Below are positions 15,354 to 24,479 of a DNA stretch of 45,496 bases, in pieces. The DNA is taken from positions 1 through 45,496 of the forward strand of contig CAZVJA010000017.1 in the NCBI GenBank assembly GCA_964626885.1, given 5' to 3'. The position numbers were made by a program, and so were the translations under genes. This stretch comes from CAZVJA01 sp964626885. Lineage in GTDB: Bacteria > Planctomycetota > Planctomycetia > Planctomycetales > Planctomycetaceae. The notes under the pieces were generated by a model. It saw only the letters and a list, made by a program, of their open reading frames with translations. It was not told the DNA's origin and did no database searches. Each line of letters begins with the position of its first letter. Position 1 is the stretch's first letter.

Positions 15354-18300
15354 CTACCGCACGTAAATGAACTCTTTCGTGTTGAACATCGCGTGTGCGA
15401 TATCCCGCCAGACCGCGGACGAACGGAGGACGTGATTTTCGTCGATACCATGCAATCGGGCGAGATCCCTCATCGCGTTCATCCAGCGCGTAAGTTCCAC
15501 GTCATCCGGGGCGCGTCCATAGGCCGCCCCAAACATTCGCGACACTCTCGCCACGGCCGTGACGTCATCCGTTTCCGCCAGTCGTTTTCCCCAATAGGCA
15601 GCCTGATCGACCACGAACGGGTCGTTCAACAACGCGAGCGACTGACCGGGGGTGTTCGTAACGTCGCGGCGGCCGGTCGGAATTTTCGGTGTCGGCTGGT
15701 TGAAGGTCGCCAAGAACTTCGGCGGCTCCATGATCGTAATCTTTGTGTAGATCGAACGCCGGCCGTTGCCGTCGAGCGGACCGGAAAAGAGCCGCTTCTG
15801 AGGATCTTCGCTCAATCGGTGGGGATCGATCGGCTCGCCGAAGAGGCGATCGTCCAATCGTCCCGAGACTTGCAGGATCGCATCCCGTATTTCCTCGGCT
15901 TCCAGCCGCAAGAGGGGATAGTGATGCAACAGGCGGTTCGCGGGATCGGCAGTCACGGCTTGTGGTGCGGACGCGCTCGACTGTCGCCACGTTTCCGTCA
16001 GTACGATGGCCCGCACCAGCCGCTTGAGCGACCACTGTTCCGCCATGAAACGGGCGGCCAGATAATCGAGCAACTCGGGATGCGAGGGGACATCTCCCAC
16101 GTGCCCGAAATCATCTGTCGTCGCGACGATTCCCATGCCGAACAGCCAATGCCACACGCGATTCACGAATACACGCGCGGTGAGCGGGTTTTCCCGGTCC
16201 GCAACATGTTCCGCAAGTTTTCTCCGGCCGCTTTGCTCGACGTCGAACTCGCGATGCTCGCCGCACAGCATCTTCACGTAGCCGCGCGGCACCGGCGGGC
16301 CGAGTTGTGCATAGTCGCCACGGACGTACACCCGGCTGTCTTCGCCGTGATCGAGGTCGGCCATGCCGTTGATGGTGCAGGGAGTTTCCAATTGTTGTTC
16401 GGTCGCACGGTAGTCGTCGACGAGCGATCGGATCTCCGAGATGCCGGATGTCTCGATGCGATTTCCGAGCCAGCCCTGGTCGATCATCCCGTTGATCAGT
16501 CGCACGTCGTCCGCCGTGGCTTCGTCGGAGGTCCAGCGTGCGAGCGACTGGTTCAACCAGGATGCGTAGCGGTCCGCGGCGGCATTGAGATCCGTAGGTA
16601 AATCGCCGGCAAACAGACTCTCGAAGCGAGCCAGTTCATCTTTTGGAGTGAGCGGCGCGTTGTGCAGCACGACGCGCGTGACGCCGAACCAGCTTCGCGG
16701 ATCATGAATTTGCTCGGCGGTCAGAGCCTCGCCCAACCCGACGCGCGGCGGGAAGTTCGGGTTGCTGGTCTTCGTCGCGAACTCGATATAGTTCTTCCGC
16801 TCCTTCATCGACGCGAAAGTCGAGAGTAACGTCCATTGCGGATCGACACTGTTGAGATACTTCTGCTTCTCGGTGAGAAACGCGTTGTCGATCACGCTGC
16901 GATGAGCCGCGAAATCACCGCCGCAGCATTCAAAGCTGATGTGCCCGGCATCGAACTCTTTCAAGTACGGCGTGCGAAGCGATCCGTTGAGCCGCGGCGA
17001 CAGGACGTTCGTGAACAATCCCCCTGGAAGCATTCGTCCGACGATCCCTTCTCCATCCAGCGCCACCGTAAAGTCTCCGGCGCGGACCACCTCGCGCAGG
17101 CCGACGCCGTCGACTGACCAGCCGGCCGGTACTCCCTGCGAAAAATCGGCCAGCAGGCGGAAATGCCCCTGATTATGCGCGGTCCGCGATTTCCGTTCGG
17201 CAGCGTAACGTTCCGCGATTTGCTTCCAGCTTTCGGCAACCGACGCATTGTTCTCTTTCTGAATCTCAGCGGTTAACATCCGCCAGGGCGCGAGGATGTC
17301 TTCCAAGGCCAGTTTCGCATTGGCTCCCTCGTCGTTCGTTGGCGATCCCTGTTGCTTCACGTCTTTCGAGGAAGTAGAAGAGTTCGTCAGCCCCTTCAAC
17401 CGCTCCGCGAGATGTTTCGCGTCGTCGTTCCATTGCTTCGCCAGTGCGCCGCGCAACCGCTGCTTGAATTTTTTAAGACGGGCAATGACTTCGGCGTTTC
17501 GTTCCGGTAGGTCGAGCGTGTTGGTCACCCAGCGAGAACTCATGAACACGCCGGAGAGGCCGTAGTATTCGCTTTGGGCGACCGGGTCGAGCTTGTGGTC
17601 GTGGCAGCGGGCGCACGACATCGTCGTCGCCTGAAATGCCTTCGAGAAGGCGTCGATCTTGTTATCGAGCATCTCCTGATGGATGCCGTCGAACTCCGAG
17701 CTGTCTCCGTGACGCTTCTCCCCCATCTGGAAGAACATCACTCCGTGCAGAGATTCGTTGACCTGCCGCACGGCATCGACGCGCGGCTTGTCGAGCAAAT
17801 CTCCCGCAAGCTGTTCGCGGATGAGCTGGTCGAACGGCACATCATCGTTAAACGCGCGGACGAGGTAATCGCGGTAGCTCCACGCCCCTTTCGCGGGGAT
17901 GTCCCATTCGTAGCCGTACGTGTCGGTGTAACGCACGACGTCCATCCAATGCCGCGCCCAGCGCTCCCCAAAGCTGGGGGAAGCCAGCCAGCAATCGACC
18001 AACCGCTCCCAGGCATCGGGAGAATCATCGTCAACAAACTGCGCGACCTCTTCCGGCGTGGGAGGCAGACCGCGCAATGCGAACGAGAGCCGGCGTGCTA
18101 ATGACCGTCGATCGGCACTCGCCGCCGGTTGCAATTCACGCGCTTCGAGAGCCGCGAGGATGAACCGGTCAATCGGCTGGTCGGACCAATCGGCGTTGTT
18201 GACTTGCGGCACCCGTGGCTCGACGACCGGCTGCAAGCTCCACCAGCCAATGCGGTCGGCGTATTGCGCTTCCCAGGTTTGAGCGGCGGCTTCATCGGCG

Positions 18301-18692
18301 CTGGCAGCCTGTTCGCGCGGGTCAGGGGCTCCCATTTCGATCCAGCGGACGAAGTCGGCGATGACCTCGTCCGGGAGTTTCCGCTTCGGCGGCATCTCCA
18401 GGCCGTCGTACCGCAATGCGGAAATCAACAGACTTTCATGCGGCTTACCGGGAACAACCGCCGGCCCCGATTCCCCACCGGTCCGCGCTGCCTCGCGCGA
18501 ATCGAGCCGAAGTTGCCCCTTTGGCTCCTTCGCCGCCGCCGAATGGCATTCGTAGCAGTGTCGCACCAGCACCGGGCGGATACGTTTCTCGAAGAACTCC
18601 TTTCCCGCGGCCGCATCGTCGGCGCGCGCGGTCAGCCCACCGGCCGAAGCCGACACAATCAAAATGGCTGCGGTGACTGCGAAACGATTCAT
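15354..18692 (-). CDS. PSCyt1-DUF1549-DUF1553 exported haem-motif protein (long form)
   Basis: I start the protein at the ATG at 18692 (TTGGGGACG in front), where a signal peptide of about 25 residues ending ARA begins; the extra upstream frame is not credible. The 1112 residues hold PSCyt1 (about 28-115) with haem motif C46-Y-E-C49-H50, DUF1549 (about 155-375) with a second CxxCH (SCARCHDHKLDP), a charged helical stretch (about 385-465), a large insert (about 500-720: LLADFSQGVPAGWSVDGVG and following beta-rich stretches, perhaps a carbohydrate-binding-like fold) and DUF1553 (about 790-1090). The insert distinguishes it from the 786-residue paralogue at 8013. Its DUF1501 partner lies directly downstream. 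A redox or surface-degradation role is inferred from domain content only. Confidence 0.95.
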   Translation of the reverse strand: MNRFAVTAAILIVSASAGGLTARADDAAAGKEFFEKRIRPVLVRHCYECHSAAAKEPKGQLRLDSREAARTGGESGPAVVPGKPHESLLISALRYDGLEMPPKRKLPDEVIADFVRWIEMGAPDPREQAASADEAAAQTWEAQYADRIGWWSLQPVVEPRVPQVNNADWSDQPIDRFILAALEARELQPAASADRRSLARRLSFALRGLPPTPEEVAQFVDDDSPDAWERLVDCWLASPSFGERWARHWMDVVRYTDTYGYEWDIPAKGAWSYRDYLVRAFNDDVPFDQLIREQLAGDLLDKPRVDAVRQVNESLHGVMFFQMGEKRHGDSSEFDGIHQEMLDNKIDAFSKAFQATTMSCARCHDHKLDPVAQSEYYGLSGVFMSSRWVTNTLDLPERNAEVIARLKKFKQRLRGALAKQWNDDAKHLAERLKGLTNSSTSSKDVKQQGSPTNDEGANAKLALEDILAPWRMLTAEIQKENNASVAESWKQIAERYAAERKSRTAHNQGHFRLLADFSQGVPAGWSVDGVGLREVVRAGDFTVALDGEGIVGRMLPGGLFTNVLSPRLNGSLRTPYLKEFDAGHISFECCGGDFAAHRSVIDNAFLTEKQKYLNSVDPQWTLLSTFASMKERKNYIEFATKTSNPNFPPRVGLGEALTAEQIHDPRSWFGVTRVVLHNAPLTPKDELARFESLFAGDLPTDLNAAADRYASWLNQSLARWTSDEATADDVRLINGMIDQGWLGNRIETSGISEIRSLVDDYRATEQQLETPCTINGMADLDHGEDSRVYVRGDYAQLGPPVPRGYVKMLCGEHREFDVEQSGRRKLAEHVADRENPLTARVFVNRVWHWLFGMGIVATTDDFGHVGDVPSHPELLDYLAARFMAEQWSLKRLVRAIVLTETWRQSSASAPQAVTADPANRLLHHYPLLRLEAEEIRDAILQVSGRLDDRLFGEPIDPHRLSEDPQKRLFSGPLDGNGRRSIYTKITIMEPPKFLATFNQPTPKIPTGRRDVTNTPGQSLALLNDPFVVDQAAYWGKRLAETDDVTAVARVSRMFGAAYGRAPDDVELTRWMNAMRDLARLHGIDENHVLRSSAVWRDIAHAMFNTKEFIYVR

Positions 18693-18798
18693 CGTCCCCA
18701 ACTCGAACTTGCAGCCCTGCGCGGCACTACGTCTCTGCCAACGAGACCCATCCCTTGATTGTACCGCGCAGCCGGGGGGGACGGTACCGGCGGTATGG

Positions 18799-19917
18799 TC
18801 AGGCCTGCAGTACCGGGACGACCTCGCGGGTGAAGAGTTCCAGGCTCCGCAGCCACCGTTCCCGGTCGTCCCAGTCGTGGGCCACGAGGACCAGCGTGCC
18901 GAAGTCGCCAACCCGGCTGCGCAGCTCGCGGAGCTGCCGAGCGACCTCAGGTGGATCGCCGACGATCAGCACCTCTTTCATAAAGTAGTCGAGGTTGCAG
19001 TCGGCGTCGGGTTGTTCCGCGCTCTTCTTCCACATGCCGACTCCCGGACCGCGGCGCGTCAGATCGAGTATGTAATCGATGCACTTCCCGAGCGAGTTCG
19101 TGCGGGCTAATTTGCGGGCCTCGGCGGTTGTCTCTGCCACGAAGATATTCCGCGACACTCGCCAGTCCTTCGGGCTGGCTTGCCGTCCCGCAGCAGCGGC
19201 CGCATTGCGATACGTCTGCCACTGTTCCGCGAGAACTTCATCGGAGATCATATGGTGGCTGAACAGCGAGAAACCCCGCGCCGCCGCTTTCTCGATACCG
19301 ATGCTCTTCCGGCTGATGCTTGGGATGGCGATCGGCGGATATGGCTTCTGCAAAGGTTTGTGCAGCCCGCCGAGACCCATCTCCGGGTCGAGGTGATCCT
19401 TCAAATGGACGTTCCAGAACCGGCCTGGGATTTCATACGGGGGATCGCTCGTCCAGATTTTGAGAATCATATCCGCCGCTTCGCCGACGCGCGCGGAGGC
19501 ATCTTTTGGATCGACGCCATACACCTCCATATCGGTCGGAATCGCGCCGGGCCCGAAGCAGACGTTGAGCCGTCCGTGCGACAGGTGGTCGAGAAATGCC
19601 AGCCGGCTAGCGACGTGTACTGGATGATGATACTGCAGGCAAACCGGAGCCGGACCGAACCGCATCCGTTTAGTCAGCGCGAGTCCTTTCGCCAGAAAGA
19701 TCTCCGGCATAACGATGTTTTCGATCGTCGAAGTGTGATGCTCTCCGACCCAAAACTCATCGAATCCCAGTTCTTCGCAACGAACCGCCAGTTCCAGGTC
19801 TTCGTCGATACACTGCGCGAGGGGCTTCGCTGGATCGTGGATCGGCATGACGAACATCCCCAGCCGGAGAGAACCATTTCCGGAGGGAGCTTTTGCGTCG
19901 TGGGAATGGGCGCTCAT
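18799..19917 (-). CDS. Luciferase-like (LLM class) flavin-dependent oxidoreductase
   Basis: The start is placed at ATG 19917, preceded by GGAAGG; further in-frame starts exist upstream. The 372-residue protein shows the TIM-barrel pattern of bacterial luciferase-like monooxygenases: LRLGMFVMPIHDP near the start, ELGFDEFWVGEHHTSTIENI at about 47-66, HPVHVASRLAFLDHLSHGRL at about 95-115, and VCFGPGAIPTDMEVYG. Enzymes of this family use reduced FMN or F420 to oxidise organic substrates; the substrate here is not predictable. It is divergent from queG and follows no obvious operon partner; the gene on its downstream side is the DUF1549/DUF1553 protein, 106 bases away. Confidence 0.92.
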   Translation of the reverse strand: MSAHSHDAKAPSGNGSLRLGMFVMPIHDPAKPLAQCIDEDLELAVRCEELGFDEFWVGEHHTSTIENIVMPEIFLAKGLALTKRMRFGPAPVCLQYHHPVHVASRLAFLDHLSHGRLNVCFGPGAIPTDMEVYGVDPKDASARVGEAADMILKIWTSDPPYEIPGRFWNVHLKDHLDPEMGLGGLHKPLQKPYPPIAIPSISRKSIGIEKAAARGFSLFSHHMISDEVLAEQWQTYRNAAAAAGRQASPKDWRVSRNIFVAETTAEARKLARTNSLGKCIDYILDLTRRGPGVGMWKKSAEQPDADCNLDYFMKEVLIVGDPPEVARQLRELRSRVGDFGTLVLVAHDWDDRERWLRSLELFTREVVPVLQA

Positions 19918-20109
19918 GGGCTTTGCCTTCCAGGTCGCTGACGTTGAGGAGGTCAGTGTCGCCATTATAAACGGAAAAACTCCGCAAAATCGCCAAGATT
20001 CGAAACCGATTCCGCAGTCCGGTAGGATGGTGTGATCGGGGAAGCTTAGTAGCCCGTTGATGTTTCTAGTCGCCGCGTGTGTCAACCGTTAGCCTTGCAA
20101 ATTCGTCCG

Positions 20110-21297
20110 ATGCCAACAGAACTCGTTCCATCACAAGTTTCCTGCTCGCAACCGCGGAGTCTCTCCGTGGCAATCAAGCAGGAGGCAGCGCGGCTTGGTT
20201 TCGATCTGGCCGGTATTGCCCCCGCTGTTTCTCCACCGGGATTCCCCGATTTTCAAGCGTGGCTGCGGCACGGCTATGCAGGGAAAATGGTGTACCTCGA
20301 AAATCGCGAAGAGGCCTACAAACATCCGCAACATGTGCTCGGTTCGGTGAAAAGCATGATCATGCTCGCGATGAACTACCGGACCACAGACCCGGCGGAG
20401 ACCGCGCCCGGAGAGGGACGTGTCTCCCGGTATGCCTGGGGGAAGGGGGATTATCACGACCTGTTGCGCGAACGGCTCGCGCGGCTCGCGGACTTCCTGC
20501 ATCGCGAACGGCCCGGTTGCCGCACTCGGGGCGTGGTCGACACCGCACCGATGTTGGAGCGGGACTTCGCGCGCCTTGCGGGACTCGGCTGGTTCGGGAA
20601 GAACACATTGTTCATCAACAAGCGCACCGGAAGCTGGATGTTTCTGGCGGCGCTGCTGACCGATGTGGATCTGGAATACGACGCCGCACACGAAACGTCA
20701 CACTGCGGCACTTGCACGCGCTGTCTCGACATCTGCCCGACCGATGCCTTCCCCGAGCCGTATGTGCTCGACGCGCGAAGGTGCATCGCGTACCTCAACA
20801 TCGAGTTGCGCGGTCCCGTTCCGGACGAGCTCCGGTCGGGAATGGGGGACTGGCTGTTCGGCTGTGACCTTTGCCAGGAGGTCTGTCCCTGGAACAAAAA
20901 AGCTCCCATCAGCGTTGAGCCGATGTTCCAACCACGCGCTGAGTTGACCCATGCCGATGCCTGCGGATTGCTGCGGCTGACGCCGGCGGAATTCGATGGG
21001 ATGTTTCGTGGTACGCCGCTGACCCGCCCCGGCCGCACGGGATTATTGCGCAACGCCGCGATTGTGCTGGGGAATTCCGGCGAGCGCGGATTCGTTCCGG
21101 CACTCATGGATGCATTGCGTGATGAGGAGCCGCTGGTGCGCGGCGCGGCCGCCTGGGGTTTGGGCCGGCTCGGCGGCGACGATGTGAAGTGCGCGCTTCG
21201 CGCCCGATTGGCAATTGAAGAAGATGGTGTGGTGACGGAGGAACTTCAGCGAGCCCTTGCCGCCGTTGGCGGTTCGGAATCTTCAAGGGAGAATTGA
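20110..21297 (+). CDS. queG: Epoxyqueuosine reductase
   Basis: Performs the last step of queuosine synthesis, reduction of epoxyqueuosine to queuosine in tRNA, with cobalamin and two [4Fe-4S] clusters. I prefer the ATG at 20110 over the GTG at 20077. The 395-residue protein shows VVDTAPMLERDFARLAGLGWFGKNT (catalytic-Asp region), the first cluster motif CGTCTRCLDICP at about residue 200, and the second CDLCQEVCPWN at about 260, followed by C-terminal HEAT-like helices (ALMDALRDEEPLVRGAAAWGLGRL) that bind tRNA in known structures. It is followed three bases later by the cupin gene, so they are cotranscribed. No other queuosine gene is in the window. Confidence 0.96.
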   Translation: MPTELVPSQVSCSQPRSLSVAIKQEAARLGFDLAGIAPAVSPPGFPDFQAWLRHGYAGKMVYLENREEAYKHPQHVLGSVKSMIMLAMNYRTTDPAETAPGEGRVSRYAWGKGDYHDLLRERLARLADFLHRERPGCRTRGVVDTAPMLERDFARLAGLGWFGKNTLFINKRTGSWMFLAALLTDVDLEYDAAHETSHCGTCTRCLDICPTDAFPEPYVLDARRCIAYLNIELRGPVPDELRSGMGDWLFGCDLCQEVCPWNKKAPISVEPMFQPRAELTHADACGLLRLTPAEFDGMFRGTPLTRPGRTGLLRNAAIVLGNSGERGFVPALMDALRDEEPLVRGAAAWGLGRLGGDDVKCALRARLAIEEDGVVTEELQRALAAVGGSESSREN

Positions 21298-21300
21298 GCC

Positions 21301-21669
21301 ATGCCCACGTTCATTGAACAGCCGACGGAAATTACCGCTGCGGGAAACAAGCCGAAGATCATCCGTGAATACGTCGGCCGAGTGAACTCCATGACTAGTG
21401 CTCTAAGCGTCGCGCACATGCAGAGTCCCTGCGGATGGGTTGAGCCGGGCCAGAGGCCGGAGTTCGACGAATATACGATCGTGCTGCGCGGCGTGTTGAG
21501 AGTGGCGCACAAGGAAGGTACGATCGACGTTCGCGCCGGACAGGGAGTCATTGCGCATAAGGGCGAGTGGGTGCAATACAGCACACCGGAGCCGGAAGGG
21601 GCCGAGTACATCGCGGTTTGTCTTCCAGCATTTTCTCCGGAAGCCGTCCATCGAGATGCGGCAAGCTGA
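21301..21669 (+). CDS. Small cupin-domain protein
   Basis: The 122-residue protein is a single cupin barrel: VEPGQRPEFDEYTIVLRGVLRV at about residues 46-67 is the first cupin motif region, and DVRAGQGVIAHKGEWVQYSTPE at about 77-98 the second. The usual metal ligands are only partly there: Glu and Asp stand where a His pair is common in the first motif, and His in AHKGEWV in the second, so metal binding is uncertain. The start has AAGGGAGA in front, lying within the end of queG. It probably shares a transcript with queG and perhaps with dapB, 60 bases downstream. Substrate unknown. Confidence 0.88.
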   Translation: MPTFIEQPTEITAAGNKPKIIREYVGRVNSMTSALSVAHMQSPCGWVEPGQRPEFDEYTIVLRGVLRVAHKEGTIDVRAGQGVIAHKGEWVQYSTPEPEGAEYIAVCLPAFSPEAVHRDAAS

Positions 21670-21729
21670 CGCGAGAGTCGATCGCGTTTTTCAAACATGA
21701 ACAGGTGAGTCAACACCGAAGGATAGATT

Positions 21730-22530
21730 ATGCCGGATGTCATTCAGGTCGGAGTCAATGGGGCCGGAGGTCGAATGGGCCAGCGGATCGTCGCGCTCTG
21801 CCATGCCGATCCGGGGATGAAAGTTGCGGCGGCGCTCGAAGCGCCCGGCTCTCCGCACCTCGGCAAGGACTCGGGAGAACTCGCCGGCATTGGTAAGATT
21901 GATGTGCCGATTCGCTCGGAGCTCGGCGATCGTGTCGATGTGATCATCGACTTCTCAATTCCGGAAGGGCTGGTGAAAGTTGCAGGCGTTTGCGAGCAGC
22001 GGCAAATTCCGCTCGTCGCCGCCACAACCGGGTTGGACGAGAAGCAGAAGCAAGCGGTCTTCACCGCGGCACAGGTCGCACCGGTGGTGTTCGCTCCGAG
22101 CATGAGCTTGGCGGTCAATTTGACGATGAAGCTGGTGCGCGAGGCGTCACGTGTTCTGAATCATCTGCCACAAGGGGTCGACGTCGAGATTATCGAGCGG
22201 CATCATCACTTCAAGGAAGATGCCCCCAGCGGCACCGCGCTGGCTTTCGGAAAGATCGTCGCGGAGGAAATGGGACAGACGAGCCATATTCATGGCCGGC
22301 ACGGGCGCCCTGGTCCCCGCCCCCGGAACGAGATCGGCTATCATGCGCTGCGGGTCGGCGATAACGTCGGCGAGCACACCATCGTCTTCGGGATGATCGG
22401 TGAATCGATTGAACTGACCGTTCGCGGGCAATCGCGAGACAGCTACGCCGTGGGAGCACTCGCCGCCGCCCGATTCGTCATTACCCAAGGTCCGGGGCTC
22501 TACGGGATGACCGACGTCCTGGGATTATAG
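21730..22530 (+). CDS. dapB: 4-hydroxy-tetrahydrodipicolinate reductase
   Basis: Second committed step of the diaminopimelate/lysine route, NAD(P)H-dependent reduction of 4-hydroxy-tetrahydrodipicolinate. The 266 residues match the family length. The Rossmann nucleotide motif GVNGAGGRMG lies at residues about 7-16. The catalytic block IIERHHHFKEDAPSGTA at about 153-169 holds the His and Lys that donate and bind substrate, and the C-terminal GEHTIVFGMIGESIELTVRG block is also typical. The start is preceded by GAAGGATAG. Its product feeds both peptidoglycan and lysine synthesis. It is last in the queG-cupin-dapB run and convergent with the polymerase gene 54 bases further on. Confidence 0.97.
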   Translation: MPDVIQVGVNGAGGRMGQRIVALCHADPGMKVAAALEAPGSPHLGKDSGELAGIGKIDVPIRSELGDRVDVIIDFSIPEGLVKVAGVCEQRQIPLVAATTGLDEKQKQAVFTAAQVAPVVFAPSMSLAVNLTMKLVREASRVLNHLPQGVDVEIIERHHHFKEDAPSGTALAFGKIVAEEMGQTSHIHGRHGRPGPRPRNEIGYHALRVGDNVGEHTIVFGMIGESIELTVRGQSRDSYAVGALAAARFVITQGPGLYGMTDVLGL

Positions 22531-22584
22531 AGTGTTTTTCGACCTCATTCCACGGTTGCAAAGAGTGGGTTGGAATGGTGTGAA

Positions 22585-23790
22585 TTATTCCGTCTCGTCA
22601 GGAATGCGGCCGAACGCAATCTTGTTGTCCATGGGGTGGCGATAGAGATGGACGGCGCCGAAATAGACCGAGGAAGTTCCCCATCGCTGGTTGATCTTGT
22701 CAACCGTCTCTGAGATCTTCCGAAGTTTCTCCACAGGTTCAAACAGCGAACGAGAAACCTGTGATGTCATCACCAGCTTGGCGACACTCACATCCACTTT
22801 CTTAATACGATGGAAAGTCGGAGGACGTTGTTGCCAGAGTTTGGTGAACTGCTGCAACAACGTGGGAGTGTCATTCACGCAAGGAAGCGCAATCTCCTCG
22901 CCAAATAAATTCCCGCTTTCATCCCCGATGGAGATTCGTAACACCCTGGCGAAATACCCGTCCCGTCGTAACCGCTGGGCGAGTTTGCAAATCAGACGAA
23001 TCAGGATTCCGTACGCACCATCGACATTGCGGAACCTGGGTTCCAGCACATTGCCATGACTCATCGACCGGCGGCGCGTGGGTATTTCCGGTTCGTCAAG
23101 CCCGTGAAAACCTGCCCACCAGCGAGTACCCGAGACGGATCCCCAAATTTGGACAGCCTCATCCCGAGTGATCCCCCACAAATCCCGAACATTCCGAACA
23201 CCATGCTTCTCGAATCGGGCCAGCATGCCGTGATTGATGCCGCACAGATCTCTCAGTGGGAGATGTTCCAAGCGGTGGGGCAAATCATCGACAGACAACA
23301 TGGCGATTCCATTGGGTTTCTCCAGATCACTGGCGATCTTCGCTAGCAGGCGTGTGGGAGCAATGCCGATTGAGCAGGTCAACCAGGGACCGAAGTCTTC
23401 AAACAGCTGCCGCTTGATGTTTTCGGCAAGCTGCCGCGCTTGCCGGGGGTGCCGATCGGTTCCTCGCAAGGAAATCGACCATTCGTCGATCGAGTAGACG
23501 TGGTGAATCGGAGCGTGTTTGTCCACGCTCCGTAATATCTGGTGATGCACATCGACATAAATCTTCGGGCGTGCTTTGACGAATCGGATTCGCGGACACA
23601 ATCGCCTCGCTTCTCGCACCTTTGTCCCGACTTTCACACCAAGTCGCTTGGCGTCATAGCTGGCCGCGATCACGCAAGTGCTTTCTGTCTCAACCGGAAT
23701 GACTCCAATGGGGCGATCTCTCAGTTCCGGGCGCAGGGATCGCTCCACCGACGCGAAATAGGAATCCATATCCGTCATCATCCAGTTCAT
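22585..23790 (-). CDS. Y-family DNA polymerase (DinB/UmuC-like)
   Basis: Translesion DNA polymerase family. The 401-residue protein shows the N-terminal catalytic motif TDMDSYFASVE with Asp7 and Asp9, and the second motif YSIDEWS with Asp102 and Glu103. All acidic catalytic residues are kept, while Trp-Ser after SIDE is unusual for DinB (usually Ala-Phe). Phe12 occupies the steric gate position. SIGIAPTRLLAKIASDLEKPNGI and the helix-hairpin region (HRLEHLPLRDLCGINHGMLARFEKHG) follow, and then a little-finger-like domain (about 240-400). It is not assigned to dinB or umuC with confidence. Neither a lexA nor an imuA/dnaE2 partner is present. Its promoter contains palindromes (see 23808-23864). 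Confidence 0.92.
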   Translation of the reverse strand: MNWMMTDMDSYFASVERSLRPELRDRPIGVIPVETESTCVIAASYDAKRLGVKVGTKVREARRLCPRIRFVKARPKIYVDVHHQILRSVDKHAPIHHVYSIDEWSISLRGTDRHPRQARQLAENIKRQLFEDFGPWLTCSIGIAPTRLLAKIASDLEKPNGIAMLSVDDLPHRLEHLPLRDLCGINHGMLARFEKHGVRNVRDLWGITRDEAVQIWGSVSGTRWWAGFHGLDEPEIPTRRRSMSHGNVLEPRFRNVDGAYGILIRLICKLAQRLRRDGYFARVLRISIGDESGNLFGEEIALPCVNDTPTLLQQFTKLWQQRPPTFHRIKKVDVSVAKLVMTSQVSRSLFEPVEKLRKISETVDKINQRWGTSSVYFGAVHLYRHPMDNKIAFGRIPDETE

Positions 23791-23807
23791 GGTGCCCCGC
23801 CTTAATT

Positions 23808-23864
23808 GTATTCATTTGTATACTATATCGGAGAAGTTCGGATTTACAATTGGTACGAAATCCG
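23808..23864 (-). promoter_or_regulatory. Promoter and candidate operators of the Y-family polymerase
   Basis: On the minus strand TTGTAA (23844-23849) and TATAGT (23822-23827), 16 bases apart, form a fair -35/-10 pair about 30-55 bases before the start codon. An imperfect palindrome GTATACAAATGAATAC (23808-23823, 12 of 16 positions symmetric) overlaps the end of the -10 and the start site. A perfect 7-base inverted repeat CGGATTT/AAATCCG (23839-23845 and 23858-23864) overlaps the -35. Both are placed where a repressor such as LexA could act, but neither matches a LexA box I know. Confidence 0.4.
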
Positions 23865-24060
23865 ACTCTCCATATTTCCGCTTCTTTTAAGTGGAACCTA
23901 CGGTTCTGCAGTTGTTTAGAGACGCGGTTCGATTTCAGGAAACTGAGCCTTTTGGGCGGGCATAGAGTTCCACTAAGCCATTCCAGGCCGCCCAATTTAC
24001 GCAATCCGGAAAATGCTCAAGATCGGTATTTCTTCTCGCCGATCTCAGTACGAAGGGGAT

Positions 24061-24110
24061 GACTCCCGCCAGGAGTCGGACGCTGCATACGTCCTTCCGG
24101 GGTCGGACCC
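24061..24110 (+). promoter_or_regulatory. Tandem small hairpins in the leader of the 24130 gene
   Basis: GACTCC (24061-24066) pairs with GGAGTC (24072-24077); GGACG (24078-24082) pairs with CGTCC (24090-24094); and GGGTC and GACCC at about 24099-24109 are also complementary though nearly abutting. The run ends about 20 bases before the start codon, so it could fold as a structured leader. There is no match to a riboswitch class that I recognise. Confidence 0.35.
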
Positions 24111-24129
24111 GCCGAACTAGCCGGCAGTC

Positions 24130-24459
24130 ATGGAAGCATTCAACGCGGTGAGGAGTTTTTTCGGGTCTCGTCTCTGGTTGGTTGGGGTGGCGATCACCAG
24201 TGTCTTGCTGGTCGTGTTGATCGTGGCGTTCCCGACCGTGCCGGAGGTCGCGCGGGAGTCCGCGACGTTCTTTGGTGCGGAGTCCTGGGAATTTGACGAT
24301 GTGACTACGCACCCCAATCAAGGCGCGAACACTCCCACGAATGTTGAGAAACCAGCGCGAGGTGCGTGGTTAGCCGGGACCATTGAAGAATTGCCGGAGA
24401 AACCGGCAAACCGCGTAGCCGAACGGTTGATCGAGCCTACGGAAATACGACGGAAGTAG
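24130..24459 (+). CDS. Small single-pass membrane protein of unknown function
   Basis: The 109-residue protein has one hydrophobic helix at about residues 14-36 (RLWLVGVAITSVLLVVLIVAF) with a short cytoplasmic N-terminus and a mostly polar, Pro- and Glu-rich C-terminal tail. No domain is recognised. The ribosome binding site is weak. It lies 20 bases upstream of the AAA ATPase gene on the same strand, so cotranscription and a joint role are likely; ATPases of that family are often tied to a small membrane protein in type II secretion systems (GspB-like). That link is inference. Confidence 0.65.
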   Translation: MEAFNAVRSFFGSRLWLVGVAITSVLLVVLIVAFPTVPEVARESATFFGAESWEFDDVTTHPNQGANTPTNVEKPARGAWLAGTIEELPEKPANRVAERLIEPTEIRRK

Positions 24460-24479
24460 AACCCGCCGGGGGCGAGTTT

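Larger units (their letters stand above)
23791..24129. other. Divergent intergenic region with regulatory palindromes
   Basis: These 339 bases lie between the Y-family polymerase gene (left) and the 24130 gene (right). The left part holds the polymerase promoter and two inverted repeats, annotated separately. The right part holds a run of small hairpins at 24061-24110 before the start codon at 24130. The middle shows nothing I recognise. Confidence 0.55.

Noticed and set aside
22546..22577. CATTCCA/TGGAATG inverted repeat between dapB and the polymerase gene as a terminator
   Set aside because: The stem is only seven pairs around an 18-base loop and lacks a T-run; it may be chance.
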